Of a stretch of 64,000 bases of DNA, positions 26,221 to 34,409 are shown piece by piece. The stretch spans positions 5,037,001-5,101,000 of the forward strand of contig JBAGRR010000001.1 of assembly GCA_036924835.1 (NCBI GenBank), in the 5' to 3' direction. Position numbers and translations under genes: made by a program. The first letter of the stretch is position 1. Each line of letters begins with the position of its first letter. The DNA comes from Nitrobacteraceae bacterium AZCC 1564. GTDB taxonomy: Bacteria > Pseudomonadota > Alphaproteobacteria > Rhizobiales > Xanthobacteraceae. Under the pieces are notes generated by a model. That model saw only the letters and a list, made by a program, of their open reading frames with translations. It made no database searches and had not been told where the DNA came from.

Positions 26221-26440
26221 TCCCGTGCACGGGCTGCCGGGAGCTTGCGAGTTTCTGCCGTCGCTCGCGAAAGTGAAAGCGTTTCTCGAACCGCGTTATC
26301 GCGAGCATCTCGCGCATCTGGAGCGCGTGGCGAAGAGCAAGCGCAAACGCCTTCCGCCGCCGGAGCGAGATAGCGCCGCGCGTGCGCGGGTGATCGAAGG
26401 CTTTCAGCAATTGCGCGCGCAACTGAAGGCGGGAAGTTGA
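26057..26440 (+). CDS. Prophage replication-module protein, unknown function
   Basis: 127 residues from ATG 26057, in a different frame overlapping the previous gene. The sequence (LIGFYPAIQASDPKVYAAGL, HYPEALVAAAVDPVHGLPGA, CEFLPSLAKVKAFLE) is coherent and helical, with a basic C-terminal half, and its codon pattern looks genuine. It may bind nucleic acid or a replication partner. No family name is assigned. Confidence 0.6.
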   Translation: MSEPTSKSLQTAALAAERLIGFYPAIQASDPKVYAAGLVKMFSHYPEALVAAAVDPVHGLPGACEFLPSLAKVKAFLEPRYREHLAHLERVAKSKRKRLPPPERDSAARARVIEGFQQLRAQLKAGS

Positions 26441-26593
26441 ACGCGGGTGATTCAAAACCAACGCAACGAACGCCACGCATGAACAACACAAGCCGCGCGC
26501 GCGATCATTCAGAAGCGAAATCACTCAAGCCAACATCACTGAAGCGCAGCCAACAGCCCGCTCAACATTTGAACAAGAAACGGAGAGACAAAA

Positions 26594-27196
26594 ATGGTGC
26601 AGATCGTCATCAACCGCCGCACGGGCCGCAAGCGCAAGACCAATGTGGTGCGCGACAGCAAAGGCAAATCGCGCGGCGAGATCGTGGATCTCAGCGTGGT
26701 TTACAATCAGCCGCACCGGCGCGGGCAGAAGAATCCGAAATCGGAATTGCTGGGCTATCCGCTCGGCCGGCTGCGGCATGAAGGGCTGATCGACGAGGCG
26801 CAGCTGCAGGCGGGCAACGCGTGGGCGTCGATGGTGCGCGCGTATAGCTGCATGATCGGGCTGCGCATCGGCTCGCCGAAATCAGGCAGCCTGACGGAGG
26901 CCGTCGCCACCGGCTTTTATGTGTGGGAGGGCGATGAGGGCGTCGAGCCGGAGGAGCAGGAGCGGCGGCGCAAGCGGCTGCGCGCGAAATATGACCTCTG
27001 CCACGACCGCCTGCACGAGGTCGGCCGCACCCTCGGCCCAGGAATAGGTCAAAGTACAGTTCAAAGTAGTCATCAAAGCGCCGCACTGTTGAAGGCGCTG
27101 CGCAAAGTCTGCATCGAAGAGCGCTACCCCGCGGACACCGAGCTCGGGAATCTCCGCGTGGCGTTGAACACGGTGGGGCGGGTGTTGAGGGGGTAG
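26594..27196 (+). CDS. Prophage protein of unknown function
   Basis: 200 residues preceded by GGAGAG. The N terminus is very basic (INRRTGRKRKTNVVRDSKGK) and the C-terminal half is helical (LLKALRKVCIEERYPADTEL). It is the last gene of the early prophage module and could act as a late-gene or replication regulator, but nothing in the sequence proves it. The GC content drops sharply after its stop codon. Confidence 0.55.
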   Translation: MVQIVINRRTGRKRKTNVVRDSKGKSRGEIVDLSVVYNQPHRRGQKNPKSELLGYPLGRLRHEGLIDEAQLQAGNAWASMVRAYSCMIGLRIGSPKSGSLTEAVATGFYVWEGDEGVEPEEQERRRKRLRAKYDLCHDRLHEVGRTLGPGIGQSTVQSSHQSAALLKALRKVCIEERYPADTELGNLRVALNTVGRVLRG

Positions 27197-27202
27197 GGGG
27201 GC

Positions 27203-28141
27203 ATGAATGGAATTCACTCCTATGGCAGCAACGCATTAGACGAGGTCGAGCGGACGCTTTGCGTGTTTACCGAATCGGGTGCTACCATGAGTGGTGCTGG
27301 GGATTTGGCGCCCGGCAATGTCTGGAGCTTTGCTGAAATCATGCGATCTATTTTCGCATCAGGGCTATTTTCAATTGTTGCTGGGATAGTGGCGTTCGAG
27401 CACCTGCCTAACGACTTCGAAATCGGGGAAGAGGCGAAGGATGATCTTGCTGAGAAATTCAAAAGCTATGAAAGCGATTTGAAGGACCTTGGACTTGTTG
27501 CGACGAATGCAAGCTTACAACGTCTTGTTCAGAAGGTTCAGGAGCCCGGATCAAAATGGTCTGACTTGGTTGGGGTATGCGTCGAATTTCGCGGACGATT
27601 ACTTGATGAGACCAATGAAAAACTCTTCTTTAGTCTGACCCCGCTCGAAGGAGAGTATTTCGAAAAACCACGATTGGGGTGGGAGCGAGCTATTGAAAGG
27701 TTTCCAACGATTGTCGATGACGTGGAGGAGGCTCGGAAATGCTTCGCTTTATCGCGTTACCCCGCTTCGGTTTTTCATAGCGTCCAAATTGTTGAAACGG
27801 GGCTGATCGAACTGGGAAAATTTCTAAAAGTCTCGGATCCTCTGTCTGGATGGACCGCTGTATCTAACGCGCTCACGAAAGTCATAGACAAGAAGTATCA
27901 AGAGCGAACCGCTTTTGAAAAGAAGAACTTCCAATTTCTCGAACAAACTCAAGGCACCGTCGCGGGATTAAAAAATGCATGGCGCAACAAGATAAGCCAT
28001 GTGAACGGCAAGCTGGTGGTTATGACGAAAGAGTTTAGTCCCGAAGTTGCGGAGGAAATCCTTATGGCGACTCGCGCCTTCATGCGCCGTTTAGCCGAAG
28101 GATTGCCGGAGCCTAAGAAGCTAAAGGCGGCGCTTTCCTGA
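27203..28141 (+). CDS. HEPN-like protein, candidate defence gene
   Basis: 312 residues with clearly lower GC than the flanking genes. The C-terminal half is helical. It contains RNKISH, an R-x4-H motif of the HEPN RNase superfamily, within GLKNAWRNKISHVNGKLVV, preceded by the helix SRYPASVFHSVQIVETGLIE. HEPN domains are common in toxins and anti-phage proteins that cut RNA. The N-terminal half is not recognised. It starts seven bases after the prophage gene and is followed by three other accessory genes on the same strand. RNase activity is inferred from the motif only. Confidence 0.6.
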   Translation: MNGIHSYGSNALDEVERTLCVFTESGATMSGAGDLAPGNVWSFAEIMRSIFASGLFSIVAGIVAFEHLPNDFEIGEEAKDDLAEKFKSYESDLKDLGLVATNASLQRLVQKVQEPGSKWSDLVGVCVEFRGRLLDETNEKLFFSLTPLEGEYFEKPRLGWERAIERFPTIVDDVEEARKCFALSRYPASVFHSVQIVETGLIELGKFLKVSDPLSGWTAVSNALTKVIDKKYQERTAFEKKNFQFLEQTQGTVAGLKNAWRNKISHVNGKLVVMTKEFSPEVAEEILMATRAFMRRLAEGLPEPKKLKAALS

Positions 28142-28251
28142 CAGGCGTTGCGTAAAACCCGGATAGTCCTTGTCTTCCTTCTCGGGGAAATTGCGGCGAT
28201 TAATACTGAATGCGCGACTAAATTCCGTTTAATCAGTTCACGAGGACGAAA

Positions 28252-29079
28252 TTGAACGTTGGTCAAGAAGTAAAAATCCCTATTGATGAATCTTTCACCG
28301 GCCCGGTCTGCGATTACAGTGTCGGCTTCTTAAGGTTCAAAGTGGCAAACCAGATAGAGACCGCGGAGCCGGCTGGGACTGGGACTTTCGTCAAGCTCGG
28401 TGAAGTCTATGGGATCCTAACCGCTGGACACGTCCTTCAGCCCATGCAGCAGGGAGAAACCGTTGGTCTTGTTCGTTTTCCCAGCATCGAGCCAGTTCTA
28501 CAAAACTATAGGCTCGATCTAAACCATACAGAGCGTGTCGTTAAGTGGAGTGGACAGAATTGTGAAGCCCCCGATATTGCTTTCTTAAAAATTCCCACCA
28601 TTGACGGTCGAAATCTCGAAGCTATTGGTGCGGTATTTTATAATCTTGCGATTCCGCGTGATTTTCGAGTGAGTAAGCCTGAGCACAAAATGAGTAAGTG
28701 CTCTGCTATCGTTGGTGTTGTTGGCGAGTGGACGGAGGAGGTTGATAAAGGGGCAAATCCTGGAAAGAAAATAGAGGTTGGTGGGCTATTCGGTGCAGCG
28801 ACGAACTTGCGTGAGTTCAAGGAGGGCGACGCGGATCTGGTGGAAGTTGAAATAGACCATTCATCGGGGCCAAGAATTCCTAAGAGTTATGGCGGGGTTA
28901 GCGGCGGCGCGGCGTGGGAACTGCATGTTGAGCTAGATGAGAAAAACAAGCCGGTTCGCGTGAACAAAGTCCTGCGGGGCGTCGCCTTCAGGGAGTCTCA
29001 AGATCGCCGCAAGATCACATGCAATGATAAATCAGTCGTCGATGCTCTTGCGGATACGATTGCCCAAAATTGGCCGTGA
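28252..29079 (+). CDS. Trypsin-like protease-fold protein, candidate defence gene
   Basis: 275 residues, no signal peptide, so probably cytoplasmic. A chymotrypsin-like triad can be read: His in GTFVKLGEVYGILTAGHVLQ, Asp in APDIAFLKIP, and Ser in YGGVSGGAAWEL. Start is TTG 28252 with GAGG nine bases upstream; no better ATG precedes the conserved region. Intracellular trypsin-like domains are known as effectors in several anti-phage systems. The partner could be any of the flanking HEPN and nuclease-like genes (inference). GC is low. Confidence 0.7.
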   Translation: MNVGQEVKIPIDESFTGPVCDYSVGFLRFKVANQIETAEPAGTGTFVKLGEVYGILTAGHVLQPMQQGETVGLVRFPSIEPVLQNYRLDLNHTERVVKWSGQNCEAPDIAFLKIPTIDGRNLEAIGAVFYNLAIPRDFRVSKPEHKMSKCSAIVGVVGEWTEEVDKGANPGKKIEVGGLFGAATNLREFKEGDADLVEVEIDHSSGPRIPKSYGGVSGGAAWELHVELDEKNKPVRVNKVLRGVAFRESQDRRKITCNDKSVVDALADTIAQNWP

Positions 29080-29171
29080 GAGGATTCGTTGCGCTCTACG
29101 TTGCACCGAGTCCGCCCCTTTTGTTCGACATCATGGTTTGTCATGCTTCCTTATGAACGCTGGAGCGACTA

Positions 29172-30245
29172 GTGACGCCCGATTTTGATTCAATGAATGA
29201 AACTGATGTTCGCGAAATCATAGTTCGCCCGTTTCTTAAGAGGCTTGGGTATGAACATGGCAGCCAAGCAAACATAAGAACCGAGGTGACGCTGAAATAC
29301 GATAAAGCATTCCTTGGACGCAAAAATCCTAAGAAAGATCCGGCGCTGGTCGGTAGAGCCGACTACATCTGTGAAGCAATATCTTATGGTCGTTGGGCTG
29401 TTGAGGTTAAGGCGCCTAATGTCCAACTCAATCAGGACGATGTAGAACAAGCACATACTTATTCCGCCCACCCCGAAATATCAGCAGCATTTTTTGTGCT
29501 CACAAATGGTCGTGAATTCCGTTTGTACGCAACTGGCCAACTTGAAAAGCCGATTCTGCAATGGCGCTTCGAAGAAACGGACAAAAACCTGATGGTTTTG
29601 ACCAATATCCTTAGTTACGAAGCTATTCGAAAGAGAAGCGAAACGAGTCGCCCAGACGTCAACAATCCTCTTGCCGCTGGTCTGCGATCAAAGATGAAGA
29701 TTGTTGGCGGCGAGGTACACTATGGAGAGCATCACTCAAATCACCCGTTATTCAATGGAGCTCCATTCAAGAATACTGTGGGGGGAGTGACAGGCGTCGC
29801 CGTTGAACGAATTAATGATGGTCGACTGAAAGCGACTGTGCGCGTGTTAAGCCCGTATCAGCAGTTTGCAGAGCTCAACCGCATCGCGGGATTGGGCGAT
29901 TTTGAATTTTTCTGTTCTGACGAGTATGTTTCAACGGACGTGAACCGCCCCTCTATATTTCAGAACGTTGTTCATGGTCATTTAAAGCCAGGCGAAGAGA
30001 CTGCGATCATTCCTAATGGGCCAAAGGTCAGATCCCCAATTGGCTTTAGGTGTGTGGCTTATACAGATGCAATTGGCTATCTCCACGATGGAGAGTTTGT
30101 GGGGGCGCTTTCTTTCGATTATCAATATGAAATTATAAAAGGCTATCGATCAGGATTTCCTCAGCTCGATAAGTTGATCGAATCCTCTCCCCCGACTGCT
30201 ACGATGGAGGGAGAGGGCACATTCAAGATTCGTCTGCAGCCATAA
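29172..30245 (+). CDS. Type I restriction HsdR N-terminal-like nuclease domain protein
   Basis: 357 residues. The first 160 residues resemble the PD-(D/E)XK domain of HsdR: VREIIVRPFLKRLGYEHGSQ, GRADYICEAISYGRWAVEVK, with catalytic Asp in RADY and the E-x-K motif in AVEVKAP, then QLNQDDVEQAHTYSAHPEIS. No helicase domain follows. The rest (residues 170-357) is unrecognised, with beta-rich character. GTG 29172 has GGAG upstream; ATG 29193 is an alternative. As a free-standing nuclease beside protease and HEPN genes it may be the cutting part of a defence system. Confidence 0.7.
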   Translation: MTPDFDSMNETDVREIIVRPFLKRLGYEHGSQANIRTEVTLKYDKAFLGRKNPKKDPALVGRADYICEAISYGRWAVEVKAPNVQLNQDDVEQAHTYSAHPEISAAFFVLTNGREFRLYATGQLEKPILQWRFEETDKNLMVLTNILSYEAIRKRSETSRPDVNNPLAAGLRSKMKIVGGEVHYGEHHSNHPLFNGAPFKNTVGGVTGVAVERINDGRLKATVRVLSPYQQFAELNRIAGLGDFEFFCSDEYVSTDVNRPSIFQNVVHGHLKPGEETAIIPNGPKVRSPIGFRCVAYTDAIGYLHDGEFVGALSFDYQYEIIKGYRSGFPQLDKLIESSPPTATMEGEGTFKIRLQP

Positions 30246-30384
30246 ATCGCGTAGTCGTTGATGAAACGCTTTTTCCGGGAGGGCACTCTTTCATCGTGAG
30301 CAAGCGGTTCGTTCAACCGCGGACTTGGCGCGCGAGGTGTTGGACCTCGCAAGAGTCAGATGTGGCCGCTATCCGGAGCTGGTA

Positions 30385-31206
30385 ATGGACGAAAAGACCT
30401 TCAAGGCTGACGTCAAATTGGCAGCTGTCTCGTCGCGGGTAGACATCACTCTGATTTCAAAGTGGTTCGAGCAAAGCTTACTGTCGTTAAAGGCGCTGCA
30501 TAAACAGAAAGCGGGAATCAGGCATCCACGTCACCGCGGTGATGCGCGCGAAACTGATCTTGTGAAAGTGCTCGAACCAATGTTTCCAAGATCTATAGAG
30601 CTCAGTAAAGGTTTTGTTATTGAGAGAACGACCGCCCATAGCCGAGAGCAAGATATTCTTCTTCTGGATACCGCTACCGGAGCTGCGGTTGTCCACACTG
30701 ATGGATGTTCATACTATCCGGTCGAAGCCGTATTCGGTGCGATTGAAGTCAAGTCTCGTTTAAATCTCGGGGAGCTCAGGAAAGCGATACTGAGTTGCAT
30801 GAGTGTGAAAAGACTGGCATTGCCGCCGCAACAGAAGATTCCAATCGGCGACATATGGTATTCCCTGTTTGCGTATGAAAGCGATTGGGATCTCGATACT
30901 ACGGCCAAGCGTATAGATAAGGCTGTAGCTGATGTGCCGATCAATCTGCGTCCAGATGCTGTCTATATACTTGGCAAGGGTCTCTTAATTCCAGGGAGCG
31001 CCCAAGGACTTGAACTAAAGTATCGACAGGACCTGAATGATGGATATCAGAGTCTGCCATCTATGGGCACGGAGCTGCTTCCTTCTTCTGAGGCGCATGC
31101 ATTTTTGTGGTTTGCGACTAGTATGATTGATCACTGTCTAAGAGAGCGGTCCTCAAGAAAGCCTCCTTCGTTGTTTTCCTATGTTGTTAGTCCCCTTGTC
31201 TTATAA
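30385..31206 (+). CDS. DUF6602-like PD-(D/E)XK protein
   Basis: 273 residues from ATG 30385, which has GGAG seven bases upstream. The pattern RHRGDARETDLVKVLEPMFP, then GFVIERTTAHSREQDILLLD and YYPVEAVFGAIEVKSRLNLG, matches DUF6602 proteins. It also has the spacing of a PD-(D/E)XK active site (Asp in QDI, then E-x-K in AIEVKS). DUF6602 genes occur in defence islands, and the function is not established. It is the last gene of the low-GC cluster, 140 bases after the HsdR-like gene. Confidence 0.7.
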   Translation: MDEKTFKADVKLAAVSSRVDITLISKWFEQSLLSLKALHKQKAGIRHPRHRGDARETDLVKVLEPMFPRSIELSKGFVIERTTAHSREQDILLLDTATGAAVVHTDGCSYYPVEAVFGAIEVKSRLNLGELRKAILSCMSVKRLALPPQQKIPIGDIWYSLFAYESDWDLDTTAKRIDKAVADVPINLRPDAVYILGKGLLIPGSAQGLELKYRQDLNDGYQSLPSMGTELLPSSEAHAFLWFATSMIDHCLRERSSRKPPSLFSYVVSPLVL

Positions 31207-31308
31207 TCGGGATTCGAGAGGGTGGTTAAAGAAAAAAATCCAGAGATGTTTCGAAATTGGCTTGAGCGCAGACGATCTGAGAATCCTTGATTAAATGCGC
31301 GGGTAATC

Positions 31309-31414
31309 CGGCCGCGTGTTTCATCCTCAGATGGTCACGCAGCTTGAGGCGTTGAAGCACGAGGTGTTCGACCCGTGGAGCTTCGCGTAGGAGCGCGAAG
31401 GTGCTGGAGATGCC
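31309..31414 (+). pseudogene. Internal fragment of a nucleoside 2-deoxyribosyltransferase gene
   Basis: About 105 bases resemble 32929-33040 of the downstream gene and encode FHPQMVTQLEALKHEVFDPW against FHLQMVSLFGSLRHEVLDPW, then reach a stop. Neither end of the gene is present. It is a diverged partial duplication about 1.6 kb upstream of the larger copy. Confidence 0.6.
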
Positions 31415-31534
31415 GCCGCCCAGCACCTCCGCCGCCCTTAAAGTCCCTCACAACCTCTTGTCTGGCCTTCTCCGCGCAACACGCCCACCTATATCCCTCA
31501 ACAGAATCCAAGCCTGTTGCCTTCGGAGCTCGCC
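31415..31534. other. Short spacer
   Basis: No gene seen. It leads into the DUF3551 gene, with CGGAG as the likely ribosome site just before ATG 31535. Confidence 0.4.
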
Positions 31535-31807
31535 ATGCGAACCATTCTTTTGGCCTTTGCCGCTCTGGCTGCCGCGTCCGTGTTCAACGTCGGCGCGGCG
31601 CGGGCCCAGCAATATCCCTATTGCCTGGTCAACGGTCCGGGGCCGGGGGACTGCAAATACGACAGCTATGAGCAGTGCATGGCGACTGCATCCGGCACCG
31701 GAAAATACTGCCAGCCGAACTACTGGCTGCCGCAGAACAATGGCGCGATGGGCTACGGTTACGGGCGTTCACCACGGGCAAATCGGTATTACGGTCCGCA
31801 ATACTGA
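31535..31807 (+). CDS. DUF3551 small secreted protein
   Basis: 90 residues. The signal peptide (MRTILLAFAALAAASVFNVG, cleaved after ARA) is followed by the DUF3551 core PYCLVNGPGPGDCKYDSYEQ with Cys pairs and TGKYCQPNY. The Tyr/Gly-rich tail ends in RYYGPQY. The family is widespread in Bradyrhizobium and relatives, often in several copies, and its function is unknown. A paralogue lies at 32195. Confidence 0.85.
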   Translation: MRTILLAFAALAAASVFNVGAARAQQYPYCLVNGPGPGDCKYDSYEQCMATASGTGKYCQPNYWLPQNNGAMGYGYGRSPRANRYYGPQY

Positions 31808-32119
31808 CACCGTGCATCGGCCAACGGTGTGGCCCCATCATCCGTCAAAAGGCTGACGCGGCGTATCCGTCAAAAGCGAGACTTCATCGCCTGCAAGCCC
31901 CGCGTCTCGTGCCGTGCGGCCGCGATCTTTCAAAATGTAATGCCTTCAGAATGTGATGTGTTGGCGAAAAACGACGCGTGAAAAACCAGCCCGGTCAAGC
32001 AGCAACCCAACCAGCCCAACTGCCGTCAAAGCGCGCCGCGTAACACTTTCGCGGGACTTCTCTTAACGCGTCTTCTCTGAATCCATCACCGCGCCTATAT
32101 TCCAATGGCGGAGGTTGTT
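31808..32119. other. Spacer without gene
   Basis: No supported gene between the two DUF3551 paralogues. Confidence 0.5.
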
Positions 32120-32170
32120 TGAGCATGATCTTGTCGGAAAACCGCTGCACACTTTTCCGGATCATGCTTG
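32120..32170. repeat. GAGCATGATC repeat, single hairpin, reverse
   Basis: GAGCATGATCTTGTCGGAAA ... TTTTCCGGATCATGC, ending 25 bases before the start codon of the second DUF3551 gene, so it lies in its 5' untranslated region or promoter. Confidence 0.75.
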
Positions 32171-32194
32171 AGTCCGTTACATCGGGAGATTGCC

Positions 32195-32464
32195 ATGCGA
32201 ACCATTCTTTTAGCGATTGCGGCGGTGGCAGCTAGCACAGTTCTCGACATTGGCGCGGCGCAGGCCCAGAATTATGCATGGTGCCTGGTGAGTGGCCCCG
32301 GGCCGGGCGACTGCTCATACGCAACCCGTAGGGAGTGTCAGGCGAGCGCATCCGGCACCGGCTATTACTGTCAGCGAAACTACGCGCTTCGCGGCTCTTA
32401 TGCGCGCTATGGCCGTACGCCGCGCGCGCGCGCTATTACGGTCCGCAATACTGACGCGGGGTGA
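32195..32464 (+). CDS. DUF3551 small secreted protein with frameshifted end
   Basis: 89 residues. Signal peptide MRTILLAIAAVAASTVLDIG, core WCLVSGPGPGDCSYATRREC and TGYYCQRNY. In the run CGCCGCGCGCGCGCG the frame differs from its paralogue: the bases that would encode RYYGPQY and a stop are read as RAITVRNTDAG. This suggests a dinucleotide slip, either a real mutation or phase variation. GGGAG precedes the ATG. Confidence 0.75.
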   Translation: MRTILLAIAAVAASTVLDIGAAQAQNYAWCLVSGPGPGDCSYATRRECQASASGTGYYCQRNYALRGSYARYGRTPRARAITVRNTDAG

Positions 32465-32553
32465 TCCGCAAACAGTGCGCCCAGAGGTCTCGCCGCGCTG
32501 ATGCTGGCGCGGATGAAGGATGTTGCCGCGCGGACAGGAAAAACAGTGCCCTG

Positions 32554-32751
32554 TTAGCGGCGAATTTTCCAATCGCTGTCTGCTTTCTCTTCAGACCATG
32601 TGACCTGGGCAAGAAAAACAGCTTTGCCTACAAGGGCTGGGTTCTTTTGAGCAGTGAGCGCGGCCTCTGCTGTCTCGAATATGGTACCGCTTGGGTATCT
32701 GCGCCCCTCTCCATCGTCGAAGATATTCGTGTAGCCTGTAAAGGTCTTCAT
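32554..32751 (-). CDS. Small protein of unknown function
   Basis: 65 residues beginning MKTFTGYTNIFDDGEGRRYP and ending SEEKADSDWKIRR. A very good ribosome site (GGGAGGGG) precedes ATG 32751, which is why this start is preferred over one 11 codons upstream. No family is recognised and there is no membrane segment. Confidence 0.55.
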   Translation of the reverse strand: MKTFTGYTNIFDDGEGRRYPSGTIFETAEAALTAQKNPALVGKAVFLAQVTWSEEKADSDWKIRR

Positions 32752-32888
32752 GAATGCCCCTCCCACGTTGTACTGGAAGGCCAATTGAATATGCTCGGAT
32801 CAGGCCGCGCAAGAAGATCTTTTGAGATGATGCAGGTTAAGAACGGTGTTGCGCTGCTCATGTGTTGTCTGGTTGGTCGAGTATCGTC

Positions 32889-33530
32889 ATGAAAATCTAT
32901 CTCGCCGGTCCGCTCGGCTTCTCCGAAGTCGGCCGCGCGTTTCATCTTCAGATGGTATCGCTGTTTGGATCGTTGAGGCACGAGGTGCTCGACCCGTGGA
33001 GCTTCGAGCCGAAAGCCATCGCGAAGGTGTTGGCGATGCCCTATGGCAAGGCGCGGCGCAAGGCGTGGCTGAAGCTCAATCCGAAAATCGGCGCGAAGAA
33101 CCAGAAGCTGATCGACCAGGCGGAGGCAATAGTCGCCGTGCTAGTGTGGCGACTCTGACGTTCCTTTCAGTTTTGCCGCGCACTCTTCGAAGGAACGTCA
33201 GAGTCAAAGCCACACTAGAGTTTTATATTTGCTAGTGTTCCTTTGGTTCTGACATTCGTAAAGTGCGTGCTGCGAGGTGATACGAATGTCAGAACCGGAA
33301 CACTAGATGGCGTCGACGTCGATAGCGGCACCGCCGCCGAGATCGGCTATGGCTTCGCGCGCGGCAAACGCATCATCGGCTATCGCGGCGACTTTCGCCT
33401 GTCGGCCGATAACGAAGGCTCCATCGTCAACCTGCAGGTGGAATATTTCATTCGTGCCAGTGGAGGCACCATCATCTCCACCATCGACGAGCTGCCGAAG
33501 GCGTTGAAGAAACTGCGGGCTCGGAAGTGA
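32889..33530 (+). pseudogene. Nucleoside 2-deoxyribosyltransferase gene split by a hairpin element
   Basis: The 5' part encodes MKIYLAGPLGFSEVGRAFHL ... LIDQAEAIVAVL and the 3' part DGVDVDSGTAAEIGYGFARG ... KKLRARK. Together they form a typical nucleoside 2-deoxyribosyltransferase of about 160 residues, including the DGxDxDSGTAxEIG active-site block. A 162-base element (33145-33306) separates them. Removing it and one CTAG restores GCCGTG CTA GAT GGC, reading A V L D G without a gap. The insert length is a multiple of three, so the frame continues, but the element carries stop codons. Confidence 0.9.
33141..33306. repeat. CTAG-bounded double-hairpin element inside a gene
   Basis: CTAG at 33141-33144 and 33303-33306. 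First hairpin arms GACTCTGACGTTCCTT and AAGGAACGTCAGAGTC, linker AGTTTTATATTTG between CTAGs, second hairpin arms GGTTCTGACATTCGTA and TACGAATGTCAGAACC. It is flanked by the two halves of the deoxyribosyltransferase gene, giving the exact insertion site. Confidence 0.95.
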
Positions 33531-33626
33531 GCGGCAGCCTAATGTGGCGCGGGCTGAGCGAAGAGGCTGCCTTAAAACGTCCGCCTTTTAAGCGCCTATC
33601 CAGTCTCAAATGATCTGGAGGGGGCG

Positions 33627-34332
33627 ATGAGTTACGAACTTTGGAAGATTTTTCCTAAGCGGTTTTTGGGAAAAGGGTTCGCAGCTTGGATGCGTATTAG
33701 TCCACCGGTTCAGCAGGTTATTGCAGAACTAGCTGTGCAACAAAATTTCAAATGTGCTCTCTGCGATCGGACAAAGCGTCTAGTGATCGAGCACGATCAC
33801 GAACCGGAATATGGCGATGGTGGTAAAACAGATTACCATCTACAATATTCGAGGATTAGCCTGTCAGTCTTGTAATTGGCATCTCCGAAAATACGAGGCT
33901 GATGAAGCTGGTGAATGTTTTGGATGGGATCACGTCACGTCCTACATCACTCATTCTGAATATGAGAATTATATTTATAGATACCGTCGTCGCGTTCGTC
34001 CGCTAATTGAAGAAGCGGAAATAAGACGAATGGGAGTTAGGCAATACTGGCGAAAAAAGTTCTTTCTGGACAAGTTCGATGAGTGGAGAGAGTACGGCGG
34101 CCATTACCCATGGCGCTGGGGGTTCTCGGAAATCAAAGATAAAAAGTATGGGCGCATCCGAACTGCCAGGCAGTTCGTTCAGACATTCCGAGCCATCGTC
34201 GACTTCGCTGTAGCGGAGAAACGGAAGAATCCGGATTTCCAGTTGCCAGATGAATTCCTGGGATTGGTGGTGAAGGTCGATCGCCTAATTGGGGAAGTTC
34301 TGCTGGCGCGCAACGCGGCGGAACAAGCTTGA
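33627..34332 (+). pseudogene. Endonuclease VII-like gene with a frameshift
   Basis: The first frame (33627-33875) ends after FKCALCDRTKRLVIEHDHEP. A second frame, active from about 33811, continues TIYNIRGLACQSCNWHLRKY and runs to 34332. Joined, they give the CxxC ... HDH ... RGLxCxxCN signature of phage T4 endonuclease VII-like HNH proteins, followed by an unusual long C-terminal region. The frameshift lies around 33825-33845. GC is low. The gene is probably inactive, although a programmed shift cannot be excluded. Confidence 0.75.
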
Positions 34333-34356
34333 ATATTTGATGTCAAACCATTGGTG

Positions 34357-34382
34357 TATATATAGTAATTCTACTATATATA
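34357..34382. promoter_or_regulatory. Perfect palindrome, likely antitoxin operator
   Basis: Eleven-base arms TATATATAGTA and TACTATATATA around ATTC, 28 bases before the antitoxin start codon. The AT-rich sequence may include the -10 region. Autoregulation by the XRE protein at 34410 is likely. Confidence 0.7.
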
Positions 34383-34409
34383 AAACCTGACGCGAAGCGC
34401 GGAAGGAAG

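Noticed and set aside
26437..26593. A small gene between the replication and prophage genes
   Set aside because: The only frame uses a TTG start without a ribosome site and runs out of frame into the next gene.
33145..33306. A self-splicing intron
   Set aside because: It is far too short, lacks group I or II core sequences, and is almost fully made of two palindromes. Excision from RNA is only kept as a question.
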